A stretch of 29,019 nt of DNA from Desulfobulbaceae bacterium UBA2276. GTDB lineage: Bacteria > Desulfobacterota > Desulfobulbia > Desulfobulbales > Desulfocapsaceae. Location: the NCBI GenBank assembly GCA_002347085.1, contig DDWW01000043.1, positions 1 to 29,019 of the forward strand. Reading direction: 5' to 3'. Both the position numbers and the translations under genes were made by a program. Position 1 is the first letter of the stretch. Every line of letters begins with the position of its first letter. This document shows, in pieces, positions 1-9,037 of this stretch. The notes under the pieces were generated by a model. It saw nothing but the letters and a program-made list of their open reading frames with translations. It had not been told where the DNA came from and did not search any database.

Positions 1-15
1 AAGGCCTTTAATATT

Positions 16-90
16 TGGTGACCCCAAGGGGAATCGAACCCCTCTTTACGGCGTGAGAGGCCGCTGTCCTAACCGATAGACGATGGGGCC
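16..90 (-). tRNA. tRNA-Glu (anticodon CUC)
   Basis: The minus strand folds as a complete cloverleaf: the acceptor GGCCCCA pairs with the TGGGGTC that precedes an encoded CCA end (positions 16-18). The anticodon loop reads CTCTCAC with anticodon CTC, and the T arm carries GGTTCGATTCC. It decodes GAG. A near-consensus promoter lies directly upstream, so it is probably transcribed as its own unit. Confidence 0.95.
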
Positions 91-104
91 TGAAGGTCGA
101 TGTC

Positions 105-133
105 TATTTACCGGAATCGGTTTCTCTTGTCAA
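105..133 (-). promoter_or_regulatory. sigma-70 promoter for tRNA-Glu
   Basis: On the minus strand a perfect -35 box TTGACA (133-128) is followed after 17 bases by the -10 box TAAATA (110-105). The tRNA 5' end lies 15 bases beyond the -10 box, normal for a tRNA leader. Confidence 0.75.
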
Positions 134-151
134 GGAATTGTTTGGGGTCGT

Positions 152-778
152 TTACATGGGTTGAGTCGGGGCTGGAATTGAACCATCAGTTTTTTTTAGT
201 CTATGCCAGTCGGTCACAATTTCCTGGCCCAGAGTTACGGCCTGCTCAAGGGTCTGGGTCTGTTTGTGCATGGCCCCGAACTGATCTACCCCTTTGGCCA
301 GCAGGGAGCCGCCGCATTTGAGATCGAGGGCGTCAAACAGAATGTGAGTGGTAAGCAGGGCACCGTCAAAGACCTTTTTGCCGTCGGTGGCCGCAGTTGC
401 AAGAAGGGTGCCCTGGCGCTGTTCACCTTCGCGGAAACGAATCTTGGCAAGATATTTTCTGGCCCAACGGGCCTGGAAGCGGTCGATAAAGGTCTTGCTT
501 TGGGCTGAAAGGCCATAAAAATAGATGGGGCTGACGATGATCAGGTGATCACAGTTATCGACCTTTTCATAAAGAGGTGTCATGTCATCGTTGATTACAC
601 AGGTCGAAGTCTTGTTGCATCCGCCACAACCTTGACAGGGCGAGATTCGCAGATTGTTCAGGCGGACAAATTCGAGGGTGGCGTCAGGATGTTGCCGGAT
701 GCCGCTGGCCACGGCCTGAGCCAGGGTCTCGCTGTTGCCATTGAGGCGGGGACTGCCGAGGATGATGAGGGTGTGCAT
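152..778 (-). CDS. NAD(P)H-dependent FMN oxidoreductase, flavodoxin fold
   Basis: The 208-residue protein starts MHTLIILGSPRLNGNS, the phosphate-binding loop of the NADPH-dependent FMN reductase (IsoB/iron-sulfur flavoprotein-like) family, and has the second flavin-contacting segment SPIYFYGLSAQSK at about 83-95. Four cysteines (48, 51, 54, 60) form a Cys-rich loop CxxCxxC-x5-C typical of this subgroup; in relatives it is either an Fe-S site or a substrate-side loop. The open frame extends 30 codons further upstream, but that part overlaps the malQ end and does not look like the family, so the ATG at 778 is chosen. It lies 22 bases after malQ and is probably co-transcribed with it. The substrate cannot be told from sequence. 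Confidence 0.85.
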   Translation of the reverse strand: MHTLIILGSPRLNGNSETLAQAVASGIRQHPDATLEFVRLNNLRISPCQGCGGCNKTSTCVINDDMTPLYEKVDNCDHLIIVSPIYFYGLSAQSKTFIDRFQARWARKYLAKIRFREGEQRQGTLLATAATDGKKVFDGALLTTHILFDALDLKCGGSLLAKGVDQFGAMHKQTQTLEQAVTLGQEIVTDWHRLKKTDGSIPAPTQPM

Positions 779-800
779 GGGATCACCAGACGAGGGGTTT

Positions 801-2375
801 TTAAAGAATATTGGGAATATTGCTATGGTCGATATCGATATGCGGTTTGTTTTGAGGAACACGGCCAAAGAGTGTTGTCTCGTCCCGTAACCAGGAGCTG
901 ATCGTGTCGGTAAAAAAACGAGAGGCGCAACGCCAGGTCCAGTTACCTTCCTTGGTTCCAGGGCTGTTCATCTTGCAGTCGTTGCCAAAACCCAAGATGT
1001 CCTGAAGGGGGAAGATGGTCAGGCGGCCGATTGAGGCCAGGGCCAGGTAGATAAGATCCTGGTGGATTGCTGACTGATTGTCGTTTTTCCGGTTGGCAAT
1101 CCTTAGAATGCGTTGTCTTTGGGCGGGGGGCAGGTGATCACTGAGGAACCAGCCAACAGTGGTGTCATTGTCATGGGTGCCGGTATAGACCACACAATTC
1201 GGGCTGGTGAAGTTGTGCGGGAGAAAGGGGTTGTCTGGGTTGTCATCAAAAGCAAATTGCAGCACCTTCATACCGGGGAAACCAAGAGATGTGCGCAGGG
1301 CGGTGACTTCCGGGGTAATCACCCCCAAATCCTCGGCAATGATATCAAGCGGGCCTAAGGCGTTAAAAATCTGGTCAAACAAAGGTTTACCCGGCCCTTT
1401 GAGCCATTCGCCCTCGATTGCCGTTTCTTCTTCCTCGGGAATGGCCCAGTAGCCCTCAAAGCCGCGAAAATGGTCGATGCGGGCGGTGTCAACCATTTGA
1501 AATATGGCCTTGAATCTGGCAATCCACCAGTCGGTCAGCTTGCTCTGGATGTCTTGATCTTGATCCGGCCACCGGTACAGGGGGTTGCCCCATCGTTGTC
1601 CGGTTTTACTGAAATAGTCGGGCGGAACCCCGGCCACATGGGTAGGGCGGAGACTTTTCGGGTCAAGGGTAAAGATATCTTGATTGGCCCAGACATCGAC
1701 ACTGTCCCAGCCGACATAGATGGGAATGTCTCCGATGAGTCTGATTTCTTCTTTTCCGGCTTTGGCTTGCAGGATCTGCCATTGACGGAAAAACTCGAAT
1801 TGCTCAAAGGCGTAATATTCTATGCGTTCGTGGTGGTTTATGCGCAAGGAACTCAGGGCGGAAGCTTTGCGGGTGGCAATCTCCGCTGGCCAGTCAAACC
1901 AGCCCTGGTCGTGAAAGGCTTCTTTTAGGGCCATGAACAGGGTGTAGTCATCCAGCCAGGGCGTAGTTTTTTTGAAATCAATAAATTGTGGTAAGTCTTG
2001 AGGGAAATTGGCAAAGGCCTCGTACAGGAGTTTTTTCTTAAAGGCGGCGACCTTGGGAAAATCGACACTGTATTCTGAAAATACAGGTAGGTTTGTCAAT
2101 GAACTTTCCGGGAGTAATCCCTCTTCAAACAGCAGATCCGGTGAGATCAGCAAGGGCGAGCCGGCAAAGGCCGAGATGCTCATGTACGGGGAATTGTCAA
2201 AAACCGGACTGCCTGGGCCGGTAGGGAGAAACTGCCAGGCACTCTGTCCTGCACGAGCCAGAAACTCCAGAAAGGCGTGGCTGGAAAAACCAATGTCGCC
2301 AATGCCGTAAGGAGAAGGCAGGGAGGTTATATGGGCCAGGATACCACTGCCACGTTGGGGGAAAGGAGGTTGCAT
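801..2375 (-). CDS. malQ: 4-alpha-glucanotransferase (amylomaltase)
   Basis: The protein is 524 residues, the usual length for bacterial GH77 amylomaltases without an extra N-terminal domain. It opens with RGSGILAHITSLPSPYGIGD. The three GH77 catalytic acids are present: nucleophile D301 in ARIDHFRG, acid/base E348 in IIAEDLG, and D402 in GTHDNDT. The enzyme moves glucan segments between alpha-1,4-glucans in cytoplasmic maltodextrin or glycogen metabolism. No other glycogen gene is visible in this window. It is the first gene of a minus-strand pair with the downstream oxidoreductase and is divergent from the sigma factor gene. The Shine-Dalgarno sequence before the ATG is poor. Confidence 0.95.
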   Translation of the reverse strand: MQPPFPQRGSGILAHITSLPSPYGIGDIGFSSHAFLEFLARAGQSAWQFLPTGPGSPVFDNSPYMSISAFAGSPLLISPDLLFEEGLLPESSLTNLPVFSEYSVDFPKVAAFKKKLLYEAFANFPQDLPQFIDFKKTTPWLDDYTLFMALKEAFHDQGWFDWPAEIATRKASALSSLRINHHERIEYYAFEQFEFFRQWQILQAKAGKEEIRLIGDIPIYVGWDSVDVWANQDIFTLDPKSLRPTHVAGVPPDYFSKTGQRWGNPLYRWPDQDQDIQSKLTDWWIARFKAIFQMVDTARIDHFRGFEGYWAIPEEEETAIEGEWLKGPGKPLFDQIFNALGPLDIIAEDLGVITPEVTALRTSLGFPGMKVLQFAFDDNPDNPFLPHNFTSPNCVVYTGTHDNDTTVGWFLSDHLPPAQRQRILRIANRKNDNQSAIHQDLIYLALASIGRLTIFPLQDILGFGNDCKMNSPGTKEGNWTWRCASRFFTDTISSWLRDETTLFGRVPQNKPHIDIDHSNIPNIL

Positions 2376-2597
2376 AAGTGTTTTTGTTGCTGCTTGAAAT
2401 AAATAAGTATTGTTATTCTAAAGTGTTGCAGGCCGTGACGTGGTGGTGACAAAAAAAGATAGCACTGGCTCTCTTGCCTGTTGAGTAGATCAATCTTATA
2501 ATATTAAAAGTATTATTTTTTTTTCAAAAAAGTTGTTACCGGCCCTGGTTACCGGCATTTTACCGCTATCAAGAAAATTTAATTTTATTTATTTGTT

Positions 2598-2626
2598 TTT
2601 TGTGATCAGGCGTTGTAGCATATAAT
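2598..2626 (+). promoter_or_regulatory. candidate promoter for the rpoD-like gene in the 377-bp divergent gap
   Basis: The gap 2376-2752 between malQ and the sigma gene is very AT-rich and holds no gene. A perfect -10 hexamer TATAAT lies at 2621-2626, but the -35 region 17 bases upstream (TTTTGT) is weak, so this is a candidate only. The gap also has a direct repeat of GTTACCGG (about 2533-2554) and T-tracts, which may be part of the divergent control region. No riboswitch was recognised. Confidence 0.4.
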
Positions 2627-2755
2627 GTTTTGGTAAAGGTATTGTGCCGTCGTTTGAGAACGGGAAATTGAAAGGTATAAGGCTAAATTTTTACTGTAAT
2701 TATTAGTCTTTGTAAATAGACGAATGGCCTTAAGAATTATCTTAAAATATAAGTG

Positions 2756-4105
2756 ATGGAGTATGCCCTCGTGCTCTCTGAATTAAAAGAAAATTTATTG
2801 AAGGCTGGCCAGACTGAAGGGTGTCTCAGCTTTAATGATCTGAATGAATTATTGCCCGATGAGATCAATGACCCTAATGCCATTGAGAGCATCTTTAATT
2901 TCTTGGGTGATAATAATATCCAGATCGTCACCGTGGAAAAAACCGGTGAGAAGAGAACCTTGTCGGGTGAGGTCTGGGATCATGACAAGGCCTCAATGGA
3001 TGACGATGAGGACCTGGCAGATGGTTCGATCATGGCCGCCGGTGATGGCAGTCATGAAGCCGAAGAGACCACAACGACCTATCTGCGGGAAATGGGACAG
3101 TTCGACCTGCTGACTACGGATGAAGAGGCGAAGTATTCCAAGACTATCCGCCAGGGGTTTGACCAGATTATTCAAGCCGTGCGAGAGGATGCTTCCGGGG
3201 TTGCCGAGATTGCCCTGCTCTGTGCCCGGATAGATATCTGGGAGCGGCGCGATCCCACCTTAAAGCCCAAGAAGCAGCAGCTCAATTTCATGCGTTTCAC
3301 CGTGATCGCTGCGGCCAAGAAGTATTCCGACAAACGCGAACTGCATGAGATGCAGGCCCGAATCGAGGCCTATAGCCGCTCCATCGAGACCGCTAAGGAC
3401 GCGATGATCCGTGCCAATCTGCGTCTGGTGGTCTCTATCGCCAAGCGTTATATGCATCAGGGTCTGACTCTGGCCGACCTGATTCAGGAAGGAAATCTGG
3501 GGCTGATGCGCGCGGTCTTTCGTTTTGATTATACCAAGGGCAACAAGTTCTCCACCTATGCAAGTTGGTGGATCAGGCAGGCCATCACCAGGGCGATCCT
3601 CGATAAAACGCGGACTATTCGTCTGCCGGTGCATTTTTTGGAGTTGCGTAGCCAGTTTTTCAAGGCATTTTATGCCCTGTTCAAGGAACTGGGCCGCGAA
3701 CCAACGCCGCTTGAGATCTCCAAGAGCACCGAGCTGCCCATGGACAAGATCCTGGCCATCCTTGAGGCCTCACGCGAGCCTATTTCCCTTGAGACCCCGG
3801 TGGGTGATGACGACTCGACCCTTGGTGATTTTCTCGAAAATAATGATTCCCAGTCCCCTTACGAGATGGTGCAGACCAGAGAGCTGGCCGGGCGGGTGAC
3901 CGAGATCTTGTCAACGCTTACCGAGCGGGAAGAAAAGATTATCCGGCTGCGTTTTGGCATCGGGGAAAAGGCGGAATATACCCTGGAAGAGATTGGCAAG
4001 AAGTTCAATGTCTCTCGCGAGCGGATTCGCCAAATTGAAAAGAAGGCCTTGAATCGTCTGCGCCATTCCAGTCGGCGTGATCAACTCAAAAACTTCCTTG
4101 ATTAA
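2756..4105 (+). CDS. rpoD: RNA polymerase sigma factor, RpoD-like (sigma-70)
   Basis: The protein is about 450 residues and has the order of a primary-type sigma: a region 1.1-like segment (about 5-55, with LSFNDLNELLPDEI), a short acidic linker, region 1.2 (YLREMG), region 2 (DLIQEGNLGLMRAVFRFDY and FSTYASWWIRQAI), region 3.0 (RTIRLPVHFLE), and a C-terminal region 4 helix-turn-helix (YTLEEIGKKFNVSRERIRQI). It directs RNA polymerase to -10/-35 promoters. It is shorter than E. coli RpoD (613 residues) because the non-conserved segment between regions 1.2 and 2.1 is small. A second, group-2-like primary-type sigma cannot be excluded. The start is uncertain: GTG 2753, ATG 2756, or GTG 2771, which has GGAG 9 bases upstream. 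The gene is monocistronic with its own terminator. Confidence 0.88.
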   Translation: MEYALVLSELKENLLKAGQTEGCLSFNDLNELLPDEINDPNAIESIFNFLGDNNIQIVTVEKTGEKRTLSGEVWDHDKASMDDDEDLADGSIMAAGDGSHEAEETTTTYLREMGQFDLLTTDEEAKYSKTIRQGFDQIIQAVREDASGVAEIALLCARIDIWERRDPTLKPKKQQLNFMRFTVIAAAKKYSDKRELHEMQARIEAYSRSIETAKDAMIRANLRLVVSIAKRYMHQGLTLADLIQEGNLGLMRAVFRFDYTKGNKFSTYASWWIRQAITRAILDKTRTIRLPVHFLELRSQFFKAFYALFKELGREPTPLEISKSTELPMDKILAILEASREPISLETPVGDDDSTLGDFLENNDSQSPYEMVQTRELAGRVTEILSTLTEREEKIIRLRFGIGEKAEYTLEEIGKKFNVSRERIRQIEKKALNRLRHSSRRDQLKNFLD

Positions 4106-4144
4106 GACAAGGGCCTTGTAGAATACAATATTTCTTTTCAGGAT

Positions 4145-4174
4145 AAAGCCGGATTTACTCTCCGGCTTTTTTTT
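4145..4174 (+). terminator. rho-independent terminator of the sigma factor gene
   Basis: AAAGCCGGA (4145-4153) pairs perfectly with TCCGGCTTT (4161-4169) around a 7-base loop, and the run of T continues to 4174. It lies 40 bases after the sigma factor stop codon. Confidence 0.92.
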
Positions 4175-4216
4175 ATTCCAGGGTTACAGTTAGTTATTTT
4201 TGAACGACGGCTTATT

Positions 4217-5314
4217 ATGAAATCATTGGTGCAACAGGCAGGACTTGGGGATATTCTGGAAAAGGTGGAGGCCGGGGAAAGGCTGAACCTGCAAGACGGG
4301 CTGGCCCTCTATAACAGCAAGGAGATTCTGGCCCTTGGCTATATGGCCAATCTGGTCAGGAACCGGATGAACGGCGACAAGGCCTATTTCATCTACAATC
4401 AGCATATCAACTATTCCAATATCTGTACCAATCTCTGCAAGTTCTGCGCCTTTGGCAAGGACAAGAGCTCGGATCTGGCCTACGAGATGGATCTGGCCCA
4501 GGTCAAGGAAAAGGTACGGGCCCGGCTCGATGAACCTATCACCGAGATCCACATGGTGGGCGGGATTCATCCCGACCTGCCCTTTGAATATTATCTGGAG
4601 CTGCTGCGCGGGATTAAAGAGGTCAGGCCTGATGTGCATATCCAGGCCTTTACCTGTGTGGAGATTGCCCACCTGGCATTCCTGGCCGGTAAGCCGGTGG
4701 CCCAAACCCTGGATATCCTGAAAGGTGCCGGCCTTGGTTCTATCCCCGGCGGCGGGGCTGAGGTCTTTTCGCCGCGTATCCGCAAGCTGACCTGTGAGAA
4801 GAAACTCTCAGGGGATCAGTGGCTGGAGGTGGCCAAGATTGCCCACCGGCAGGGTTTGCACACCAATGCCACCATGCTTTATGGCCATATCGAGACCATG
4901 GAGGAGCGCCTGGAACACCTTGACGCCCTGCGTACCGCTCAGGATGAGACCAAGGGCTTTCTGGCCTTTATCCCCCTTGCTTTTCATCCTCAAAATACCG
5001 AGATGAGCACGCTGTCCCGCACTACCGGCATTGATGATCTGAAAAATATTGCCGTGGCCAGGCTCTTCCTCGATAACTTCCCGCACATCAAGGCCTACTG
5101 GGTCATGATCGGACCCAAGATGGCTCAGGTCGCGCTCTCCTTTGGGGCCGATGACATGGACGGCACGGTCAAAGAAGAGGTGATCACCCATATGGCCGGC
5201 GCCGACACCGACCAGGCCATCGGCAGCAAGACTCTGGTGCGTTTGATCAAAGAGGCGGGCCGGATGCCGGTGGAGCGGGATACGCTCTATAATGTGATCA
5301 AGGTGCATGATTGA
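4217..5314 (+). CDS. mqnE: Aminofutalosine synthase (radical SAM), menaquinone biosynthesis
   Basis: This 365-residue radical SAM enzyme carries the CxxxCxxC cluster motif at C70, C74 and C77 (ICTNLCKFCAF), preceded by NQHINYSN. MqnE joins 3-[(1-carboxyvinyl)oxy]benzoate to SAM-derived adenosyl to make 6-amino-6-deoxyfutalosine, an early step of the futalosine menaquinone route. Family signatures ITEIHMVGGIHPDLP (about 114-128), GSIPGGGAEVF and NATMLYGHIET separate it from the paralogous MqnC next door, which has QILLQGG in place of the MVGG region. Its stop codon overlaps the ATG of mqnC by one base, so the two are translationally coupled. The ribosome site before this ATG is weak. Confidence 0.93.
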   Translation: MKSLVQQAGLGDILEKVEAGERLNLQDGLALYNSKEILALGYMANLVRNRMNGDKAYFIYNQHINYSNICTNLCKFCAFGKDKSSDLAYEMDLAQVKEKVRARLDEPITEIHMVGGIHPDLPFEYYLELLRGIKEVRPDVHIQAFTCVEIAHLAFLAGKPVAQTLDILKGAGLGSIPGGGAEVFSPRIRKLTCEKKLSGDQWLEVAKIAHRQGLHTNATMLYGHIETMEERLEHLDALRTAQDETKGFLAFIPLAFHPQNTEMSTLSRTTGIDDLKNIAVARLFLDNFPHIKAYWVMIGPKMAQVALSFGADDMDGTVKEEVITHMAGADTDQAIGSKTLVRLIKEAGRMPVERDTLYNVIKVHD

Positions 5315-6423
5315 TGGCGACAGGTACGGAAGGGCAAGTGTTGGGGATGCCGGAAGCGGCGATGGCGATCATTGCCGCCAAGGTGCAGGCCGGCAGCCGG
5401 ATCAGTGATGATGAGTTTTTTCTGCTTGAGCGGGACGCCGATCTTTATCAGCTTGGATTTCTGGCCGATAGTATCCGGCGGCGTCTGCATCCTGAGGGTC
5501 AGGTTACCTATGTTGTTGATCGTAATGTGAATTACACCGATATCTGTATCTCTGCCTGTAAATTCTGCGCCTTTTTCAAGGCCCCCGAGGATCAGTCCGG
5601 CTATCTGCTCACCTTTGAACAGCTTGAACAGAAGATCCGGGAAACTCAAGAGTTAGGCGGCACCCAGATCCTGCTCCAGGGCGGGCTTCATCCCGATAAA
5701 CCGCTGGAATATTACGAAGAGATGCTGCGCTTCATGAAGACCACCGGTATCCATGTTCATGGTTTTTCTCCCCCTGAGGTCTGTCATTTTGCCACCCTGT
5801 CCGGCTTGAGCATTCGCGAGGTGCTTCAACGACTCATTGCTGCCGGTCTGGATTCCATCCCCGGCGGCGGTGCCGAGATCCTTTCGGACCGGGTGCGTCA
5901 AGCCACGGCCCCGCGCAAGTGCTCGGCCGATCAGTGGATCGAGGTCATGGAAGAGGCCCACAACCAGGGGCTGCGCACCACCGCCACCATGATGTTCGGC
6001 CATATTGAGACCATCCCTGAGCGGCTGGAGCATCTGCGTCGTCTGCGGGACTTGCAGGATCGTACCGGCGGCTTTACCGCCTTTATCCCCTGGCCTTTTC
6101 AGCCCGACAATACCGCCCTGTCCCAGCAGGTCGAGATTGAAAAGACCACCGGTTTGGGCTATCTGCGGATGCTGGCCCTCTCCCGCATCTATCTCAATAA
6201 CTTTGTCAATGTTCAGGCCTCCTGGGTAACCCAGGGACCAAAGATTGCCCAGCTCTCCCTCTTTTTCGGGGCCAATGATTTCGGCAGCACCATGCTCGAA
6301 GAGAATGTGGTGGCAGCGGCCGGGGTCAGCTTTCGGCTTTCCGAATCGGAGATCAGGAGGTTGGTTGTTGATGCCGGTTTTGAACCTCGGCAGCGGCTGA
6401 TGGATTATACCCTGATCAAATAG
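5314..6423 (+). CDS. mqnC: Cyclic dehypoxanthinyl futalosine synthase (radical SAM)
   Basis: The 369-residue radical SAM enzyme has its CxxxCxxC cluster at C78, C82 and C85 (ICISACKFCAF) after VDRNVNYTD. MqnC closes the spiro ring of dehypoxanthinyl futalosine. Diagnostic features are TQILLQGGLHPDKPLEYYEE, IHVHGFSPPE and TATMMFGHIETI. The start is taken as ATG 5314, which overlaps the mqnE stop (TGATG) and has AAGGTG 8 bases upstream; a TTG one codon earlier is possible. It is paralogous to mqnE, sharing the PGGGAE and GHIET motifs and the general layout, as these two families always do. Confidence 0.93.
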   Translation: MATGTEGQVLGMPEAAMAIIAAKVQAGSRISDDEFFLLERDADLYQLGFLADSIRRRLHPEGQVTYVVDRNVNYTDICISACKFCAFFKAPEDQSGYLLTFEQLEQKIRETQELGGTQILLQGGLHPDKPLEYYEEMLRFMKTTGIHVHGFSPPEVCHFATLSGLSIREVLQRLIAAGLDSIPGGGAEILSDRVRQATAPRKCSADQWIEVMEEAHNQGLRTTATMMFGHIETIPERLEHLRRLRDLQDRTGGFTAFIPWPFQPDNTALSQQVEIEKTTGLGYLRMLALSRIYLNNFVNVQASWVTQGPKIAQLSLFFGANDFGSTMLEENVVAAAGVSFRLSESEIRRLVVDAGFEPRQRLMDYTLIK

Positions 6424-6432
6424 GTTGCGGCC

Positions 6433-7737
6433 TTGCCCTCTCCAGTATCTTCATTATTTTCTGCTGTAAATTCGAATTGTTCGCCCTCCGTTACTCTCTA
6501 TCAAGCCCCCTGGGTGGTGCCCGTCAGCTCGCCGGTGATCCGTGACGGTGTTGTTGCCGTTGCTGCCGGCCGGATTCTGGCGGTGGGCAGTGCGGCTTCT
6601 CTCCGGGCCCAGTATGCCTGCGCCCGGATGGAAAGCTGTCAGGGGGTGCTGTTGCCCGGTCTTGTCAATGCCCACATCCATCTTGAGCTTTCCGCTTTTA
6701 CCGATATTCCACGCCCAGCCCCTGGAGAGACCTTCTGCGATTGGATCCGCTTCCTCCTGCGAGTTCGGCAGGAAGGCCGGATTAGCCCCGATGAGCAAGT
6801 CTGCGCCGCCCGGAAGATGCTCCAGCAGCAACATGATTCCGGCGTTCTTCTCCTGCTGGATATCGGCAATATCCAACCCGCTCTCCGCCAATCTTCCAGC
6901 CCCTTGATTCTCGCTCCGGCCCAGGTTACCTTTCTCCTTGAACTGCTGGCCCCCACGGCCAAGGCGGAAGAACAGCTCCTGGCCCAAATCGCCTTGCTTG
7001 CGGATGAGGTGGCGGCCACCCCCCATGCCCTCTATTCGACTACTGCTGGAATCATTACCATCTTAAAGCAGAGGGCTGATCGTCTGGGGCACATCTTGTC
7101 TCTGCATGTAGCGGAATCAGCCGATGAAATCGAACTTCTGCGCAGTGGCCAGGGCTGCTTCCGCAACTTCCTTGCCGAACGGGGTGCCTGGGAAGATGCC
7201 TTTCCCCGTCCGGGAATGGACCGAGAAATTAACAGCAGAGGTGCTGTCGAGTACTTAGGCTATCTGGGCCTACTTGATGCCAACCTGCTCTGTGTTCACT
7301 GTGTCCAGGTGAGCGAAAAAGAGGTGCAGATGCTTGCTGCTCGTGGATGCAAGGTCTGCGTCTGTCCGGGGAGCAACCGTTTTCTTGGGGTCGGGATCGC
7401 CCCCCTGGAGATGATGTTGCACCATAAACTCCTTCCTGCCCTTGGCACTGATTCCATCGCCTCCAACAATGGGCTTGATCTGTGGCGGGAGATGCAGATC
7501 CTGCGTGAAGAGCATCCCGGGGTGAATCCCGCCCAGATCCTGGCCATGGCCACCTTGGCCGGGGCTGCGGCCCTGCACCGTGAACAGGATTGCGGCGCCT
7601 TGGCCCCCGGTCGCACGGCGAGCTTCCTGAATGTTGACAGTCTGGCCCTGCAAGGCGCGGGGAGCGCAGAGCAACTCCTCGATATCCTTACTGGTAGCGG
7701 CTGTCCAGGCATGATCCGCTGGATAACCGAGGCGTAA
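6433..7737 (+). CDS. mqnX: Amidohydrolase, probable aminofutalosine deaminase
   Basis: This is a 434-residue metal-dependent amidohydrolase. The HxH metal pair is H81/H83 in NAHIHLEL, followed by H225 (LHVAES), H289 (VHCVQ) and D340 (GTDSIASNN), the full ligand set of the adenosine-deaminase-like amidohydrolase superfamily. Lying directly behind mqnE and mqnC, it most likely deaminates 6-amino-6-deoxyfutalosine to futalosine, the step seen in organisms that use aminofutalosine; other amine-nucleoside substrates remain possible. It appears to start at TTG 6433, 9 bases after mqnC. The first 20 residues are Ser-rich and unlike the family, so a later start cannot be excluded. Confidence 0.78.
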   Translation: MPSPVSSLFSAVNSNCSPSVTLYQAPWVVPVSSPVIRDGVVAVAAGRILAVGSAASLRAQYACARMESCQGVLLPGLVNAHIHLELSAFTDIPRPAPGETFCDWIRFLLRVRQEGRISPDEQVCAARKMLQQQHDSGVLLLLDIGNIQPALRQSSSPLILAPAQVTFLLELLAPTAKAEEQLLAQIALLADEVAATPHALYSTTAGIITILKQRADRLGHILSLHVAESADEIELLRSGQGCFRNFLAERGAWEDAFPRPGMDREINSRGAVEYLGYLGLLDANLLCVHCVQVSEKEVQMLAARGCKVCVCPGSNRFLGVGIAPLEMMLHHKLLPALGTDSIASNNGLDLWREMQILREEHPGVNPAQILAMATLAGAAALHREQDCGALAPGRTASFLNVDSLALQGAGSAEQLLDILTGSGCPGMIRWITEA

Positions 7738-7786
7738 AGGTTATTTTGTCCCGATTGAAAAACCAAATCCGGGCTGACGAGATTTA

Positions 7787-8914
7787 ATGCCTGCCAAGCC
7801 ACTTGCCATCAATACCTCACCCTTGCCAATCCTGAGATTTGTCGGGGCCTCCATCGTCTTTGTGCTCCACTTTGGCAGGAATGCCGAGTTCTATAACCAG
7901 ATCCCGGCGATATTCAGGGCTGGCTCGCAGATGGTAACATTTTTCTTTGTCCTGTCTGGGTTTGTGTTGTTTTTAGGGTATCATCAGAAGGAACGTATTG
8001 ATTTGCAGACATATTTTATCAAGCGCGTAATCAAGATCTTACCCCTTTATTTTCTGGCGCTCTTGATGTCGGCGGCCTTGCGTGGTCTTGCCGGCACCTT
8101 GTCTTTTTCGGAATTTTTTCTGAATCTTTTTTGCCTGCAATCATGGTTCCCGCATCCACTCTCTCTGAATTATACGAGCTGGTTTGTCTCTGATTTGTGG
8201 TTCTTTTATTGTGTCTTTCCGCCTCTTTTGTTTGTCCTGAAGAAAACAAGGCCGGAGGAAAAAAAACTCATGGCCTGGAGTTTTTTGGTGTGGGCCCTCA
8301 CCCAAGGGATATTGACCACACTCTATAACTCTGACTTTTATACCGGCTATCCTTCCTGGTCGCATGACCTGATTTATTTCTTTCCTCTTTCTAACTTTTG
8401 TAGTTTTTTTATGGGGATGTGTGGCGCCTATCTTGTTGTTACCAATGATATCAAGGTGGAGCTGGGGGAAGGGAAGTCTTTGCTTCTCAGCGTGTTTGTC
8501 TTTTTCGCCTTAGGTCTTATGGTTCAATTTGAGTCTGAAATTGAAAGCTGTTTAGGTTTTGATCTGGCCTTTGGTGCCGGCGTTTATGCTCCTGTTTTTC
8601 TGATATTTATTCTGCATGTGACGCTGGCGCGTAATTTTTTGTTACGGATATTGTCATGGCCGGCTTTTGCGATTTTAGGGGAAATAAGTTACGCTCTCTA
8701 TATCTTGCAACAGCCAATGGAGACCCTGTATAAATATATCCTGCCGGAACACTTTACTGGGTCTCCAGGGATGAATTTCTTGCTCTATTTTCTTTTTCTT
8801 TTTTTTGTGGCCTGGCTCTTAACCCTTCTTGAAAAAAAGATTTTCAGGAAGGTAAGCCGTTGTAAGCAAATAACATGGCCAATTGATTGCTGGAAGCGGC
8901 ATAAGGAGCCGTAA
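7787..8914 (+). CDS. Acyltransferase family 3 (OafA/YrhL-like) membrane protein
   Basis: The 375-residue protein is hydrophobic throughout, with about ten membrane segments. The N-terminal RFVGASIVFVLHFGR carries the conserved catalytic-type His of the acyltransferase-3 family. These inner-membrane proteins transfer acetyl or other acyl groups to O-antigen, peptidoglycan or other surface sugars. It sits inside a menaquinone cluster with which it has no known link, and is more AT-rich and Phe/Leu-rich than its neighbours, pointing to later insertion. Its last codons and stop (8912-8914) lie inside a palindromic repeat (8904-8956). The acceptor cannot be deduced. Confidence 0.85.
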   Translation: MPAKPLAINTSPLPILRFVGASIVFVLHFGRNAEFYNQIPAIFRAGSQMVTFFFVLSGFVLFLGYHQKERIDLQTYFIKRVIKILPLYFLALLMSAALRGLAGTLSFSEFFLNLFCLQSWFPHPLSLNYTSWFVSDLWFFYCVFPPLLFVLKKTRPEEKKLMAWSFLVWALTQGILTTLYNSDFYTGYPSWSHDLIYFFPLSNFCSFFMGMCGAYLVVTNDIKVELGEGKSLLLSVFVFFALGLMVQFESEIESCLGFDLAFGAGVYAPVFLIFILHVTLARNFLLRILSWPAFAILGEISYALYILQQPMETLYKYILPEHFTGSPGMNFLLYFLFLFFVAWLLTLLEKKIFRKVSRCKQITWPIDCWKRHKEP

Positions 8915-8956
8915 CGAAATCGATATGAATGGCCATGTTGTTTCGTGACGGCTCCT
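8904..8956. repeat. Imperfect palindromic intergenic repeat, copy 1
   Basis: AGGAGCCGTAACGAAA (8904-8919) pairs with TTTCGTGACGGCTCCT (8941-8956) with one mismatch around a 21-base loop. The stop codon of the acyltransferase gene lies in the left arm. No T-run follows, so it is not a classic terminator. The right arm matches that of the palindrome at 14505-14556 at 13 of 16 bases, suggesting one dispersed REP-like family. Confidence 0.7.
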
Positions 8957-9037
8957 AATTGTCAGGACAATGCGGTTAAATCATTGATTTTTTTTTGAAA
9001 TGAAAAAAATATATTCATGAGCAGGGATAAAAACGAG